Positions 32,377 to 44,340 of a stretch of DNA of 64,000 nt are shown here, piece by piece. A program made the translations under genes and the position numbers. Numbering within the stretch: position 1 is the first letter of the stretch; every line of letters starts with the position of its first letter. Under the pieces are notes generated by a model. It was not told the origin of the DNA and searched no databases. It saw nothing but the letters and a program-made list of their open reading frames with translations. Source of the stretch: Chrysomallon squamiferum (taxonomy: Eukaryota; Mollusca; Gastropoda; Neomphalida; Peltospiridae); assembly GCA_012295275.1 (NCBI GenBank), contig CM022667.1, forward strand, positions 8,232,538 to 8,296,537, in the 5' to 3' direction.

Positions 32377-32719
32377 TACGTCATAGATATTTTAGGAAAA
32401 CAACAATGTACCAAGTTTAGAAATTGACGTAAATATCTAAATTTAGCTAAGACGCATATGCCTCGGGATTCCGGTCTCATGGCGCGGAATAAAATAGTTC
32501 CGTAATCGGCACAATTTTATGAGAATAATTATAATAACAACAAATAATTATTAATAACTAAAGATGTAATCATAATTCTGCTGTATTGTGTAAACGATTT
32601 AAATTCGTGACACTTCTGAAATGACTAATCGCGAACGCTGCGCATTAATCTCACACTTATGTGATGCGGTTATGCTGGAGCTTAAATACCAAGCGAGACG
32701 GTATTTCACAATCAGTCAG
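32377..32719 (+). promoter_or_regulatory. Candidate C/EBP promoter: TATA, initiator, AP-1-like and CRE-like sites
   Basis: TTAAATA at 32682-32688 is followed by TCAGTC with A at 32714, a 32-base spacing that fits a focused TATA promoter. Upstream are an AP-1-like TGACTAA (32622-32628), a CRE-like TGACGTAA (32425-32432) and TACGTCA (32377-32383). C/EBP in the mollusc Aplysia is an immediate-early gene induced through CREB, which fits these sites. That this is the same gene type is inference. Confidence 0.6.
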
Positions 32720-32888
32720 TCAGACTAAGAAAGCGAAACCTGGACAAAAAAAGTATCCAGAAAATAATTAAACTGAACGTAAACGACCAGAAGACGAAAG
32801 ACACGTGTTGTCTGACAACCGCCAAGATAGATCCCACAAGAGTAACGGTGCCGATTTTGTCTTTCGAAGACACGTTTCCTGGTTCACC

Positions 32889-32948
32889 ATGTCCCAGTAT
32901 CGGAGAAATCTTGGATACCATGATGTACGAATCGCCGATCACGCTTGA
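32889..32948 (+). CDS. Overlapping upstream ORF of the C/EBP gene
   Basis: The first ATG downstream of the predicted start site opens a 19-codon ORF beginning MSQYRRNLGYHDV. It ends at TGA 32946-32948, inside the main coding region and in another frame. Its context (CACCATGT) is favourable. Vertebrate CEBPA and CEBPB mRNAs carry a short upstream ORF that controls isoform choice, so this may be a regulatory ORF. It is unlikely to make a stable protein. Confidence 0.45.
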   Translation: MSQYRRNLGYHDVRIADHA

Positions 32949-33672
32949 GGCAGCAGGTGAGCTAAAAGAAAAGACATTTTCATCTTTGGCACGGGACGAT
33001 ATTTTACCGTATCTTGATCCTGTCCAAGAACATTCATTCGATCTGAGCAAATACATTACCGCAGACAGTAATTCAAATACTAAATCTGTTGTTAATATTC
33101 CCGTATCCTTAGATTCGACACTGGCTAACAGTCAGCAGCTAGACACGAAAACTTTCAACCCAGTCCATTTGGACTTGCCGGACACCTATGGGTTGACCAG
33201 TACCTACATGCCAGAGTGCGACCAACAAACTTCCGGCTCCGAGGATTCCCGAACGGAGTGGCAAGCCAGCACGGTGAAATCCGAAGACCTGGCATACAGT
33301 CCGGCGAGTAACGCGACAGACTCTTCTTTTGCGCCTCTGACGGTGGTGGAGTCGCCTTCGTCTTCGACGGACAGTCAGACCCACCACAGAAAGACGTCTA
33401 ACAAAGGCGGACGAAAACGAAGCGTTGAGAAGGGAACCTCCGAATACGTGGAGAAACGAGCGAGAAACAACGTAGCGGTGAGAAAAAGTCGCGCGAAGGC
33501 GAAAGAAAAGCAGAAGTCAACAGAGAACAAAGTGAAAATTCTGCTGAGCGAGAACGAACAACTTCAGAAGAAAGTGGACTTGTTGACCAAGGAACTGAAC
33601 GTTCTCAAAGGTCTGTTTATCAATGTGGGAACCGCCATACCGGACAGCTTCGCCAAACTGCTGGAGCAATGA
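32920..33672 (+). CDS. C/EBP alpha/beta-type bZIP transcription factor
   Basis: CCAAT/enhancer-binding protein, a nuclear DNA-binding activator, in one intronless exon as is usual for C/EBPs. The N-terminal region has an activation-domain block (ARDDILPYLDP). The middle is Ser/Thr-rich with a KSED motif of sumoylation type (VKSEDL). The C-terminal bZIP has EKRARNNVAVRKSRAKAKEK as basic region and a zipper ending LTKELNVLKGLFINVG. The chosen start is the tandem ATG at 32920/32923 (MMYESPITLEAAG), giving about 250 aa. The frame stays open upstream to the predicted transcription start without any ATG, so a non-ATG start (for example GTG 32848) or a missed frameshift cannot be excluded. The bZIP is clearly C/EBP; alpha versus beta is not meaningful in an invertebrate. 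Confidence 0.9.
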   Translation: MMYESPITLEAAGELKEKTFSSLARDDILPYLDPVQEHSFDLSKYITADSNSNTKSVVNIPVSLDSTLANSQQLDTKTFNPVHLDLPDTYGLTSTYMPECDQQTSGSEDSRTEWQASTVKSEDLAYSPASNATDSSFAPLTVVESPSSSTDSQTHHRKTSNKGGRKRSVEKGTSEYVEKRARNNVAVRKSRAKAKEKQKSTENKVKILLSENEQLQKKVDLLTKELNVLKGLFINVGTAIPDSFAKLLEQ

Positions 33673-34275
33673 CGACACTTACCATTCCAGGGCACGCCCC
33701 TGGAGTGAGCGCCCCCCACTGCACGATTCTACTGATAGTGACCGTGACAGGTCAGACGTTCTTCGTTTGGACGTAGGTGTGTGTGACTTTCTTAAAGTGA
33801 TTTGCAGTGAACATAGTGCTGCCACCGGCAACTGTTTTCATGGCAACTGTTTAGTTTTCTCCCCCGATCGGTGTAGAAACATTAGCTACTTTCGTTTTGG
33901 ATATCTGAGCTGTCACAACGATTTCGCATGGATTTTTTTTCATAATGTCATTAACTACCATCGTGTAATCAGCATCCTTGTTTTGTTAAACATCTTCATT
34001 TTATTAAATGTTATACGTTTATACAACGCATCGTTTGATTTTATGTATTTTATTTTATTTTGTTGTTCAGTGTTGTGAGTACCCAGTCGTTTTAATTCTT
34101 ACAATTAATCTGATATAGCCGATATTTACTGTTTTATTTATTTATTTATTTATTTTAATTTTTATTTGTTATGTGCTATTAGGGAACGCTCTGTAATTTA
34201 TTTTTAATATACATAATCGTTCCTGTTGTATACGCAAAGCTTGCACGTAATTTAACGTATTTGAACGCTAATAAA
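33673..34275 (+). promoter_or_regulatory. C/EBP 3' UTR with AUUUA repeats and polyadenylation signal
   Basis: About 600 bases of 3' UTR end at AATAAA 34270-34275, followed by GGTGTTTGT-containing DNA. At about 34132-34154 it carries five overlapping ATTTA pentamers, the layout of AU-rich instability elements in immediate-early mRNAs. (TTTA)n repeats are common in this window, so function is uncertain. Confidence 0.5.
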
Positions 34276-34577
34276 TTATTCAATATTATAATTTATACAC
34301 GGTGTTTGTACAATTCATTTTCACTAGGATATCTCGCCAAAAGTAAGATTATTTTAAATCGGTCGGCTATTTTAGATTAAGCAGAGAATTAAAGCTACTC
34401 TGGTGACATGGTTTGATTTATTAAACTGGGTTTTGCCTCACCTCCACAGCCTCAGTGTTCACTTGACAGCTGGTTGATATATGCTGTTATTTAATTATTT
34501 ATCTGTTGATTATCACTCTGTATTACATCTGTATAATAACAGATGTTAAAACCTATTTACGTTTTAAATGATCATCA

Positions 34578-34578
<1 letters not shown>

Positions 34579-34649
<71 letters not shown>

Positions 34650-34670
34650 AATAATAATAATATAATAATA

Positions 34671-34701
<31 letters not shown>

Positions 34702-34712
34702 TAATAATAACC
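34579..34712. repeat. (ATA)n microsatellite with ATG interruptions
   Basis: About 130 bases of AAT trinucleotides with two ATGATAATGATA interruptions, at the start of the gene-free part of the window. Confidence 0.95.
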
Positions 34713-34759
34713 GGTGAAATTTCAAATTTTATACATATTGCCAGAAAAATGAATTAAAA

Positions 34760-34766
34760 ATATAAG

Positions 34767-34805
<39 letters not shown>

Positions 34806-35564
34806 GTATAACATAATTCTTATATATAAGAATTATACAAAAACATTAACTGTTCAGATTTTAAAGTTTTGATGTGTAAAACAGAAGAAAAAAAAAAAAA
34901 AAGGAAAAAAAGATCATAGTAATTATTATTAATTTATTTGGAGAATTTGTTATAAACTAATTATTATGAAATGAAACCAGACAAAATTACATAACAGGTG
35001 AAATATATATACATACAATTCTTGCACTTTAAAGACAGTTTAAAGACATAAATTAACAATAATAATAATAATAAATAATAAAATCGCCAATTAAGTTTAT
35101 TAATATATAAAACAGTCATGATTAAAAGGAATTTATTAAAAGCAAAACAGTTGAACTAAAATATTACAGCAGGTGTACAGGTATTAAACTGAATTTGATA
35201 CTGTTGTATAAAAATGAAATCTTCACAGCGAATGATTTCAAAAAGCATTTTTCATCTCTTTATATAATTGTTTTGTTTTTTTTACTTTTTAAAAATAACA
35301 ATTTGAATAACTTTAAATAAGTTCAAAAGTACTGAATAAATTTAATTCAGTAAAATGTCCAATGAAAAAAAACCTAAAAATAAAATCTATAAATATGAAC
35401 ACTAACAATATGAAATTAACAAACAAACATCCCCACAAAACAATTTTAGTAAACGTGCGTGCGTGCGTGTGTGTGTGATATATAAATTAGGAAGTAAACG
35501 TGCTAAAGTAAACGACTAAAAAAAGAAAAAAGAACACATAATTACAACGTATATTAATGAGGTG

Positions 35565-35595
<31 letters not shown>

Positions 35596-35935
35596 AGAAG
35601 AAATTATGTCAAATGCTTTCAGCAGAAAGCCTAACATGTTTCTTTACACGAATGTGATAAAATAATGTATGTGGAACGTGGCCAACGCCTGCATGTTTCG
35701 ATTTTATTCCATGAATATTATTACATCAAGTTTATACCTTGTAAAATTCCCCCCTGCCTGGAAAACCACCCGACACAGTCGACACTTTGTTTAGGTGCAC
35801 GGAGCGTTATTGATGTGAACGTAAGAAGAGTACGTAACAGCATCAGCAAACTCAGTGTACACGTGTTAACTCGCTACTTAGTAGCAGTGTTTTATCTTTT
35901 CACTTCACTGCCCTTTTTTATAATCTACTGGTGTT
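34760..35935. other. Gene-free AT-rich DNA
   Basis: (TA)n at about 34770-34797, a 24-bp perfect AT-rich palindrome at 34812-34835, A runs near 34890 and 35563-35593, and a GTGC/GT run at about 35453-35478. A 90-codon ORF at 35665-35937 has no recognisable features and I do not call it. Confidence 0.6.
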
Positions 35936-35943
35936 AAAACCTT

Positions 35944-35946
<3 letters not shown>

Positions 35947-36022
<76 letters not shown>
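35947..36022. repeat. (CT)n microsatellite
   Basis: About 76 bases of uninterrupted CT. Confidence 0.97.
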
Positions 36023-36026
<4 letters not shown>

Positions 36027-37994
36027 CACGTTTGTTACATAATTATGTCATTAATAACGTAAATCTTTTATTTTAAAAATAATAATGAGAAGAAACTAAT
36101 AATTATCCGCGCAAGTTTAAAGAATGGGTTATTTAAATACAAAGTACTCATTAACTGACACACACACAAAAAAAAGGATGGACGAACAGACAACAGACAC
36201 TAGTGCTTTTAGGAAAAATTAGTTCTTATTCATTTTAAACATTTGAAAATAACTTTTGTAAAATAATTAAATATATTTTTTAAATTACAAAGTATTTTTA
36301 TGAATCAGTATAAATTATCTTACCGTCATTTTCTCGTTTGCTTGTTTCAGAAAAAATATATATAGACATGTACAGTCATGATAATACCAACAAAATTAAT
36401 TTATATTTCAAAGTAAAGATTAAATGTGAAAATTGAAAATATTTGGTTTTTATTTGTGACATTTGTAAACAATATAATAATAATAATAATCAGATTAATA
36501 AACAAAATGTAATAATAATAATAATAAATAAATAAATAAATACATTAGCATTACTACTACTACTATACAGCAACTGCTACTACTACTACTACCACCAGTA
36601 CTACTACTACTACGAATAATAATGATGATGATGATGATGATGATGACGACGACGACGATATAAAATAATCTCACTTTTGTTGACCTAAGTATTAACAATG
36701 ATAATTCTGCATCTAATAATTTAAATCATAAAAATGTAGGTCATTTTACTGTCGATGATGTTTTAGTCTTTGACGACTTAAAAAAAAACCACACACACAC
36801 ACAAAAAACAGTATTAAAATGTGTCAGACAAGTGTTGTTTTTGTCACTACTGATAAATTCATGATAAATACGTCGTCACCCACAGGTATGATAATATTTT
36901 TGGCAGTGAGGTAGTTTTACAACTCGAAGCAGACGATAACTGTTAATTGTGCTGATGTCTGTAATGTACTGCTTCTTGATGAGGCAAACAACTCATTAAT
37001 ATTAATAAGTTAATCGCCGGAGGGCCCTGTGACGTCAGATATCTGAGTTTAAATTTAAAAAAAGAAAATGTAAAATTATTATTATTTTTACTTTTTGTAT
37101 CATCATCGTCATCGTCATCGTGATCATCACATCATGATCATTTTTATTAAAGGATATTTAACCTAGATATATATATATATATATATATCAACTTAACGGA
37201 GTTTCACGAAGTTGTCATTTTCCTGTATTACTCGTCCTCGTCAAATCACGATTTATACAGATTTATTTTTAAATTTAAAAAATAGGAAAAAAATAGAAAA
37301 AAGAAAGAAAAAGAAAAAAAGAAAGAAAGGAAAAAGAAAGAAAGAAAAAAGAAAGAAAAGAAATAAAGAAGAAAAAAAGGACTATCCCTATTAACTGTTA
37401 GTCTATATTAAATAAGTCATTTCTGTTTATTTATCTGTATCATCGATCAGACTAACATACATTGACTGTATCTGAAGAACTACAACGACGACGACGACAA
37501 CAACAACAACAGTACTAATTATAATAACAATAACAATAAAATAGCAACAGACACACGCTAACAAACAAACAAAAAAAAATACTAGAAAATAAGATGCTTT
37601 TTGAATTATATTTTGTTCAGAAAAAAACATAAACCGAATTTTAGAAACATTAATCGACATTTTATTTAAGGCAACGAACTGTTTATCGTCTTTTACTTAA
37701 AATTATTTCAATGCAGTGACATTTAATTTAAAATACGTGAAACCAGAGAGAGAAAATATGTTATCCTGTTACTTATTTTATAATGTGTTACACCCAAACA
37801 TTTACTAGGCGCTGAACAATACTAAACTTCGTATTAAACTACGTACTGCGTTACGAATTCTTTTAACAATAAGACTTACGGTTAAAGTATCCTGTTTCAT
37901 GAGGTTTCTTTTTATTATTATTTCTTGTTAAAATGCTGACATCTATAGTATTTTATATTACAATATTCACAACGACTTCATTATGATGCGAAGA
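36023..37994. other. Gene-free DNA with mixed trinucleotide and purine repeats
   Basis: ATA, CTA and GAT/GAC trinucleotides at about 36512-36660, CAT/CGT near 37100-37140, (TA)n at 37168-37188, a purine-only AAAG-rich tract at about 37284-37380 and (ACA/ACG)n near 37480-37510. A perfect TGACGTCA is at 37030-37037. No gene seen. Confidence 0.6.
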
Positions 37995-38002
37995 GAGAGA
38001 GC

Positions 38003-38163
38003 GAGTGCAATCTTAAAAATAATTTACGTCATAATGAATTAGTGACGTCATATTTAACAATAAATCGCGTCATAATGAATTCGTAACGTTATGACGCGAT
38101 TTATTGTTAAATATGACGTCACTAATTTATTATGACGTAAATTATTGTTATTATTGCACTCTC
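38003..38163. mobile_element. Foldback (MITE-like) element carrying two perfect CREs
   Basis: Arms 38003-38075 and 38089-38163 are inverted copies around a 13-base loop containing GAATTC. The inner 58 bases of each arm differ at about one position. The outer ends (GAGTGCAAT ... ATTGCACTC) match exactly with a short diverged stretch between. Each arm contains TGACGTCA (38043-38050 and 38114-38121) plus ACGTCATAA and GCGTCATAA. No clear target-site duplication is visible, and the flanks are GA- and CA-rich. It has no coding capacity. Confidence 0.75.
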
Positions 38164-38519
38164 TCACACACACACACACACTAATATATTAAACCAACCA
38201 GTTTATGTCTGTTTATACAAATTCTTCATAGAAATGCTTTCGCTGATATCTGTTCATATTCAAAATATAATTAATATGCCACATTTAAATATTTGTCAGA
38301 CGCAATGTTTCTGCACTGCGATAAAAACGACGCAAGCTTTGAGTGTATTCAAATGATGAAATACATATGTTATGTTTAATACTGGACATTAAAAACTCTT
38401 AGATATAAAACTGTAAGTTTTGGACATACAACGAGAATGTTGAAGCCGTCTTTATGTTTTTTCTCACACGTAACTTCCAGTACACGTAACTTCCAGTACA
38501 CCTTACTACGTTTATTCCA

Positions 38520-38749
38520 CATTACTGCTACCACCACCATCACCATAACTACAGCCACTACTGCTACTCCTACCAGAGCTACAACCACCGCTGCAACTTC
38601 TACCACTACTGTAACAACAACTACTACTACAACAGCTGTTGTAGCTACTGCCACTACTGTTACTACTATTTCAATACTCAGTTATCATTATTACCCTACT
38701 TTTACTACTACCCATCTAATGACACCATCACTTCTACACTTACAATTAC
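38520..38749. repeat. Degenerate (ACT/ACC)n trinucleotide DNA
   Basis: Irregular CTA/CCA triplets without a fixed longer period, leading into the 46-bp minisatellite. Confidence 0.75.
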
Positions 38750-40480
38750 TATTGCTACTGCAATTTCAATACTACTACAACAACACGAAGATATTATTGC
38801 TACTGCAATTTCAATACTACTACAACAACACGAAGACATTATTGCTACTACTATTTCAATACTACTACAACAACCACGATACTTATGCTACTATTATTTC
38901 AACACTACTATATTATAACCAACATGCTGTTGCTACTACTATTTCAATACAACTACTGTAACAACCAAGATACTATTGCTACTACTATTTCAATACAACT
39001 ACTACAACAACCAAGATACTATTGCTACTACTATTTCAGTACTACTACTACAACAACCAAGATACTATTGCTACTACTGTTTCAGTACTACTACTACAAC
39101 AACCAGGATACTATTGTTACTACTATTTCATTACTACTACTACAACAACCAGGATACTACTGCTACTACTGTTTCAGTACAACTACTAAAACAACGAAGA
39201 CACTATTGTTTCTACTGTTTCAAAACTAATAATATAACAACGAAGACACTATTGCTACTACTGTTTCAGTACTACTACTACAACAACCAGGATACTATTG
39301 CTACTACTGTTTCAGTACAACTACTACAACAACCAAGATACTATTGCTACTACTGTTTCAGTACTACTACTACAACAACTAGGATACTATTGTTACTACT
39401 GTTTCAGTACAACTACTGTAACAACCAAGATACTATTGCTACTACTGTTTCAGTACTACTACTACTACAACAACCAAGATACTATTGCTACTACTGTTTC
39501 AATACAACTACTACAACAACCAGGATACTATTGTTACTACTATTTCATTACTACTACTACTACTACAACGAATACACTATTGTTTCTACTATTTCAAAAC
39601 TAATAATATAACAACGAAGACACTATTGCTGCTACTATTTCAGTACAACTACTACAACAACCAAGATACTATTGCTACTACTATTTCAATACAACTACTA
39701 CAACAACCAGGATACTATTGCTACTACTATTTCAATACAACTACTACAACAACCAAGATACTATTGCTACTACTGTTTCAATACAACTACTACAACAACC
39801 AGGATACTATTGCTACTACTATTTCAGTACTACTACTACAACAACCAAGATACTATTGCTACTACTGTTTCAGTACAACTACTGTAACAACCAAGATACT
39901 ATTGCTACTACTATTTCAGTACAACTACTACAACAACCAAGATACTATTGCTACTACTGTTTCAGTACTACTACTACAACAACCAGGATACTATTGCTAC
40001 TACTGTTTCAGTACTACTTACAACAACCAAGATACTATTGCTACTACTGTTTCAGTACTACTACTACAACAACCAGGGATACTGTTTGTACAACTACTAC
40101 AACAACCTACTATTTCATTACTACTACTACTACAACAACCAGGATACACTATTGTTTCTACTGTTTCAAAACTAATAATATAACAACGAAGACACTATTG
40201 CTACTACTATTTCAGTACTACTACTACAACAACCAAGATACTATTGCTACTACTATTTTACTCACTACTACAACAACCAAGATACTACAACAACTAACAA
40301 CAACAGGATACTATTGCTACTACTATTTCAGTACTATTGTTTACTACAAAACAACAACGAAGACACTATTGCTACTACTATTTCAGTACAACTACTACAA
40401 CAACCAAGATACTATTGTTACTACTATTTCAATACAACTACTATTACAACCAAGACACCATTGTACTATGATTTTATTAC
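38750..40480. repeat. 46-bp minisatellite, about 35 copies
   Basis: The unit is GATACTATTGCTACTACTAT, then TTCAGTACAACTACTACAAC, then AACCAA, with TATTTC/TGTTTC, CAAT/CAGT and ACAACT/ACTACT variants. It is free of stop codons in all three plus frames, and 46 is not a multiple of three, so each frame cycles through the same three peptide types. This produces long but meaningless ORFs of up to 330 codons. A variant unit with AAAACTAATAATATAACAAC recurs near 39222, 39596 and 40169. Confidence 0.93.
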
Positions 40481-40592
40481 TATCACTACAACGAAGAAAC
40501 TACAATCATGACACTACTACTACTACTACCATTGCTGCTACCGTCACTACAACGAAGAAACTACAATTGACACTCTCTTCATCGTCTGCTAC

Positions 40593-40593
<1 letters not shown>

Positions 40594-40638
<45 letters not shown>
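40594..40638. repeat. (GT)n microsatellite
   Basis: About 44 bases of GT directly after the minisatellite region. Confidence 0.95.
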
Positions 40639-40641
<3 letters not shown>

Positions 40642-40737
40642 AATTCTTCTCTTTTTTTTAAATTTATGCAAATATTGATTTATGTTCACCAATTAATCTA
40701 CAATAAATGATTTCAGATATTAGATTCTCCTCTTACA

Positions 40738-41520
40738 CTGTTCAGTCCTGTGTGTGTATGAAATCTATATCTTGTCTCGGTGTCGTGTCTTTTCGAAAAA
40801 CCTTGCCACCGGCCCATCTGTGTATCCCCAGTGTTGTGAGTGAACAATAGCGCGGTTTAAACAACGCACTGCGGGTAGGATCAGTGACGAGCTTTGACTC
40901 CGAGGCGATCGTGTTTGTGACGTATTTACGTTTGTCACAAATATCGGTTTCTGTTAACAGTCGAACTAGCAAACAATCGTCAACAGATTGTTATCTGAAT
41001 GGAACAAAACGACGTGTAATTTAATTCAGTTTGATTATCACGGAAGAAAAAAAAGAACTGGTATACAGGTGCTTAAAAAAAAAAAACAACACCAAATAAA
41101 TAAAAAAAAAAAAAAGAACAAAAAAACCCAACATAAATCGTTTTCTCGTTGACCTTGTAACACTAGATCCACGCCAACATTTTATAATCGGTTACCGACA
41201 TTGTGGTTTTTGTTTTGTTTCTGAACAGCATTAACATTTTTCTTTTTACTAACTCAAATATGCTTTTATCCTTTTGTTGGGGGTATTGAGAAGCCCTCCT
41301 GTAAGTAACACCTATATCGAAAACCTCAGTCCATGTAATAATGATGTGGTTGGAGTCGGCCACTCCTAGACATAGTTCGCGGTAAAAGCAATCCACGTAT
41401 TGACCTACATTTGCAATGAACCGCAAACAGTCTGAGTCGACAAACAAGACTAAGCAAACACACAGTGCTTGAGTTTATTTCTTGGTAATCGCCAATCCTA
41501 TATCCCTCTACCAGCATACG
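40738..41520. other. Less repetitive island in the gene-free region
   Basis: Complex sequence with more G and C than its surroundings, especially 40770-40980. Short ORFs of 63-94 codons on the minus strand resemble no family I know. It could be a conserved non-coding element, an old transposon fragment or an unrecognised exon. Confidence 0.4.
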
Positions 41521-41528
41521 TCAGTTTT

Positions 41529-41532
<4 letters not shown>

Positions 41533-41602
<70 letters not shown>

Positions 41603-41645
41603 TGTTGTTGTTGTAGTAGTAGCAGCAGCAGCAACAGTAGTAGTT
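41533..41645. repeat. (ATA)n(GTA)n(GTT)n(GCA)n trinucleotide block
   Basis: Successive runs of trinucleotides differing by one base, a pattern suggesting stepwise mutation of one array. Confidence 0.95.
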
Positions 41646-44306
41646 GTATTATCTCTTTCAATCTTTATTTAATAATTATGATGATGATGATAATGATGAT
41701 GCTGCTGATGATAAAAATAATAATTAAAAATTTATATACATGATGACGTCACAGTAGTTGTAAATACGTCAACATCTTCGCGTATTTTTTATATTATTAT
41801 CATACTTTATTATCTGCAAAGATTCTTGATCAGTAACTAATAAATTAATTACTTTGAAACTAATTTAGGTTATTTGTTCCTACCGCTAGAGAAAGAGTTT
41901 ATTAAATCAAAAATTATGCGTAAAACATAAACAGTTAATATTTGTAGTGAAAAATAACAAACACAATAAATCTTCTTCATTTCATTCTTAGTTGTTTCTG
42001 AGTTTTATTTATTTCAACACCACATTTTTACTCAGTCCACTCATATCCTTATTTGTCACTTTTTTTGTTTTTTGTTATTGTTGTCATTGACGTTGTCGTT
42101 GACGTTGTCGTTGTTGATTATAAATAAAATCAATTTAATTTGAGAAGACCGACCCCTAAGACGGCGCTCCTTTTTATTAGATCCTTGATCCGTCATTCCT
42201 AAACATTTTATATAAATAAACGAAACAAAATAAAATAAAATAAAAATAGTTTTTTCTTTCTTTGTTCTTTTTTCTTTCTTTTTTTTATTTTCAAATGTAT
42301 TTATTTATTTATTTATTTATTTACTTTACTTTTTAATTTATTTTAATTTTATTTTAATTTTTTTTTTGGAGGGGGGGTATAATGTAATTTGGTGACTTCT
42401 AGATAATTAAACAATTATTTTTATTTCCATAAATGTACAAACGACACTCCACATAGGAAGAAAACAACATTTATAACTTACATTCTGTTTAAAAATAGTC
42501 GTTTTTTTTTTTCCCCAAAAAAATCTTTGCTGTTACATAATTAATCAACATTCAGCCATTATTCAAATTATGATTTTTAACTTTGTACGTTGTTGTCTCG
42601 TACTTCGCTCATTTTTGCCAGCAATAACAAGAACTTCTAACAAACCACATTTTCACATTCACTGCTACATGATCGCGTATTTTGAACAACTGCAGATAAA
42701 ATGAACATATCGCACAATTGGAGAGACAAAGAGACAGATGAACAGAGACAAATAGAGACAGAAAAGAGAAATAGAGAGAAGAGAGATAGACAATAATAAT
42801 AAAAAAAACACACAGAGAGAGAGAAAGGATAAGGAAAGAGATTAAAAGAAAGAAGAGAAGAGAGTTAGAGAGAAAGAGAAGGAATTACGGAAAGATAGAA
42901 AGAAAGAGAGGAGAAAAGCCAAAAGAAGAAAAACAAAATATAGAGAATAGTAATAATAAATTAAATAAATTAATTAATAAATTAAATAAATTAATTAATA
43001 ATTTAATTAATGATAACAACAACAACAATAACACACACACACACATATATATAAAACAAATATTATGCAACTGTATATCAGTTCACCAATATAATATACT
43101 TGGAAGTATAACACATCTGTCCTGCATACGATGTCACATTTTAAACGTAGTTACACTGCAACACTGAAACTAAGCAGTAAAACTTCAACGTGGAAAGTCA
43201 CTGTATTACAAATCGCGGTTATACTGCTCCGCTGGTGACATTATTTACAACACACATCACTCGGATCAGTCTAAAAAGGGGTGAACCTGACTGAACAGTT
43301 TCTTTTTCACTCTACCCAGAACTGGCGCCGCTGAAAAGAAAATCCTGGTTGTGCCACTCCCACGTAAACTATTGTTTTCCCGTTACAGACAATGCTCCTT
43401 ATTAAATTGAATGGTATGGATTATCTGTCTTTGAAAACAAATATCGTTAACAGTTAAGTGGGAAATAGACTGCTTCTACTACAACTACAACTGCTACTGC
43501 TGCTACTACTACTACAATAATTCTAATAATAATAATATTGTTGTAGTTGCAGTAATAAGATCGTAATAATAAGTCAATTAAAAGTGTTTGAATAAAAAGT
43601 CTAATAAAGTTATTTTTATTTCCTAATTGTTATTTTATTTTGTTTGTTATTTTTTATTTTTTTTTTTATTTGTTATTTTATTTATTTATTTTTATTGTTA
43701 TTTTATTTTTTATTTTTAGTATGACATGATAGCAATTACAATAAATCATGACAATAAAACATGATTGTTAAAACCCTTTATAGACGCTATTTCGTCTCTT
43801 CATGGTGGAGTTGTGACGTCAGCAAGTTCATAGCTGATTAAAATAAAATAAATTTATGACCACAGTATAGTAATCTTAGGAGCAAATCCATCTGCATGCA
43901 ATGACGTCACAACTATCGAAACAAATATCGGCGCCTTGATTATAAATTGTATGAACATGAACATTTTTTTCTTCTTTTTTTTCATACACAACGATTTAAT
44001 AGTCAGTTTAACAAAGCAACAATATCTTGAAGGTGTGAACAACAGATTCAGTCTACTAGTTCATAAAAGAACATTCACGTTTACTAGAACTCATTACTTA
44101 CGTATATGAAATGTACCAATATCTAGACTTACCAGAAATTATTTGAAATACATTTAAAATGTATTTAAACTAATGTTGTTCAAATCAGTAAATATATATA
44201 TAAAATAACCCTATCAATCAAAAGGTTTAAAAGAAATTTCGGGGGGCGTTACATTTACAGGTATAGATTAACAGTATATTATCTTACCTGTATAAAAGAA
44301 AAATAA

Positions 44307-44340
<34 letters not shown>

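Noticed and set aside
32848-32850. GTG as the start of the C/EBP protein
   Set aside because: Eukaryotic GTG starts are rare. The first in-frame ATG is at 32920, though a non-ATG start is not excluded.
35665-35937. 90-codon plus-strand ORF
   Set aside because: No family resemblance, no promoter or polyadenylation layout, and AT-rich random-looking composition.
38437-40710. Long plus-strand ORFs up to 330 codons rich in Tyr, Leu, Thr and Gln
   Set aside because: They arise from the stop-free 46-bp minisatellite. All three frames are open and read the same repeat, and there is no start context or splice evidence.
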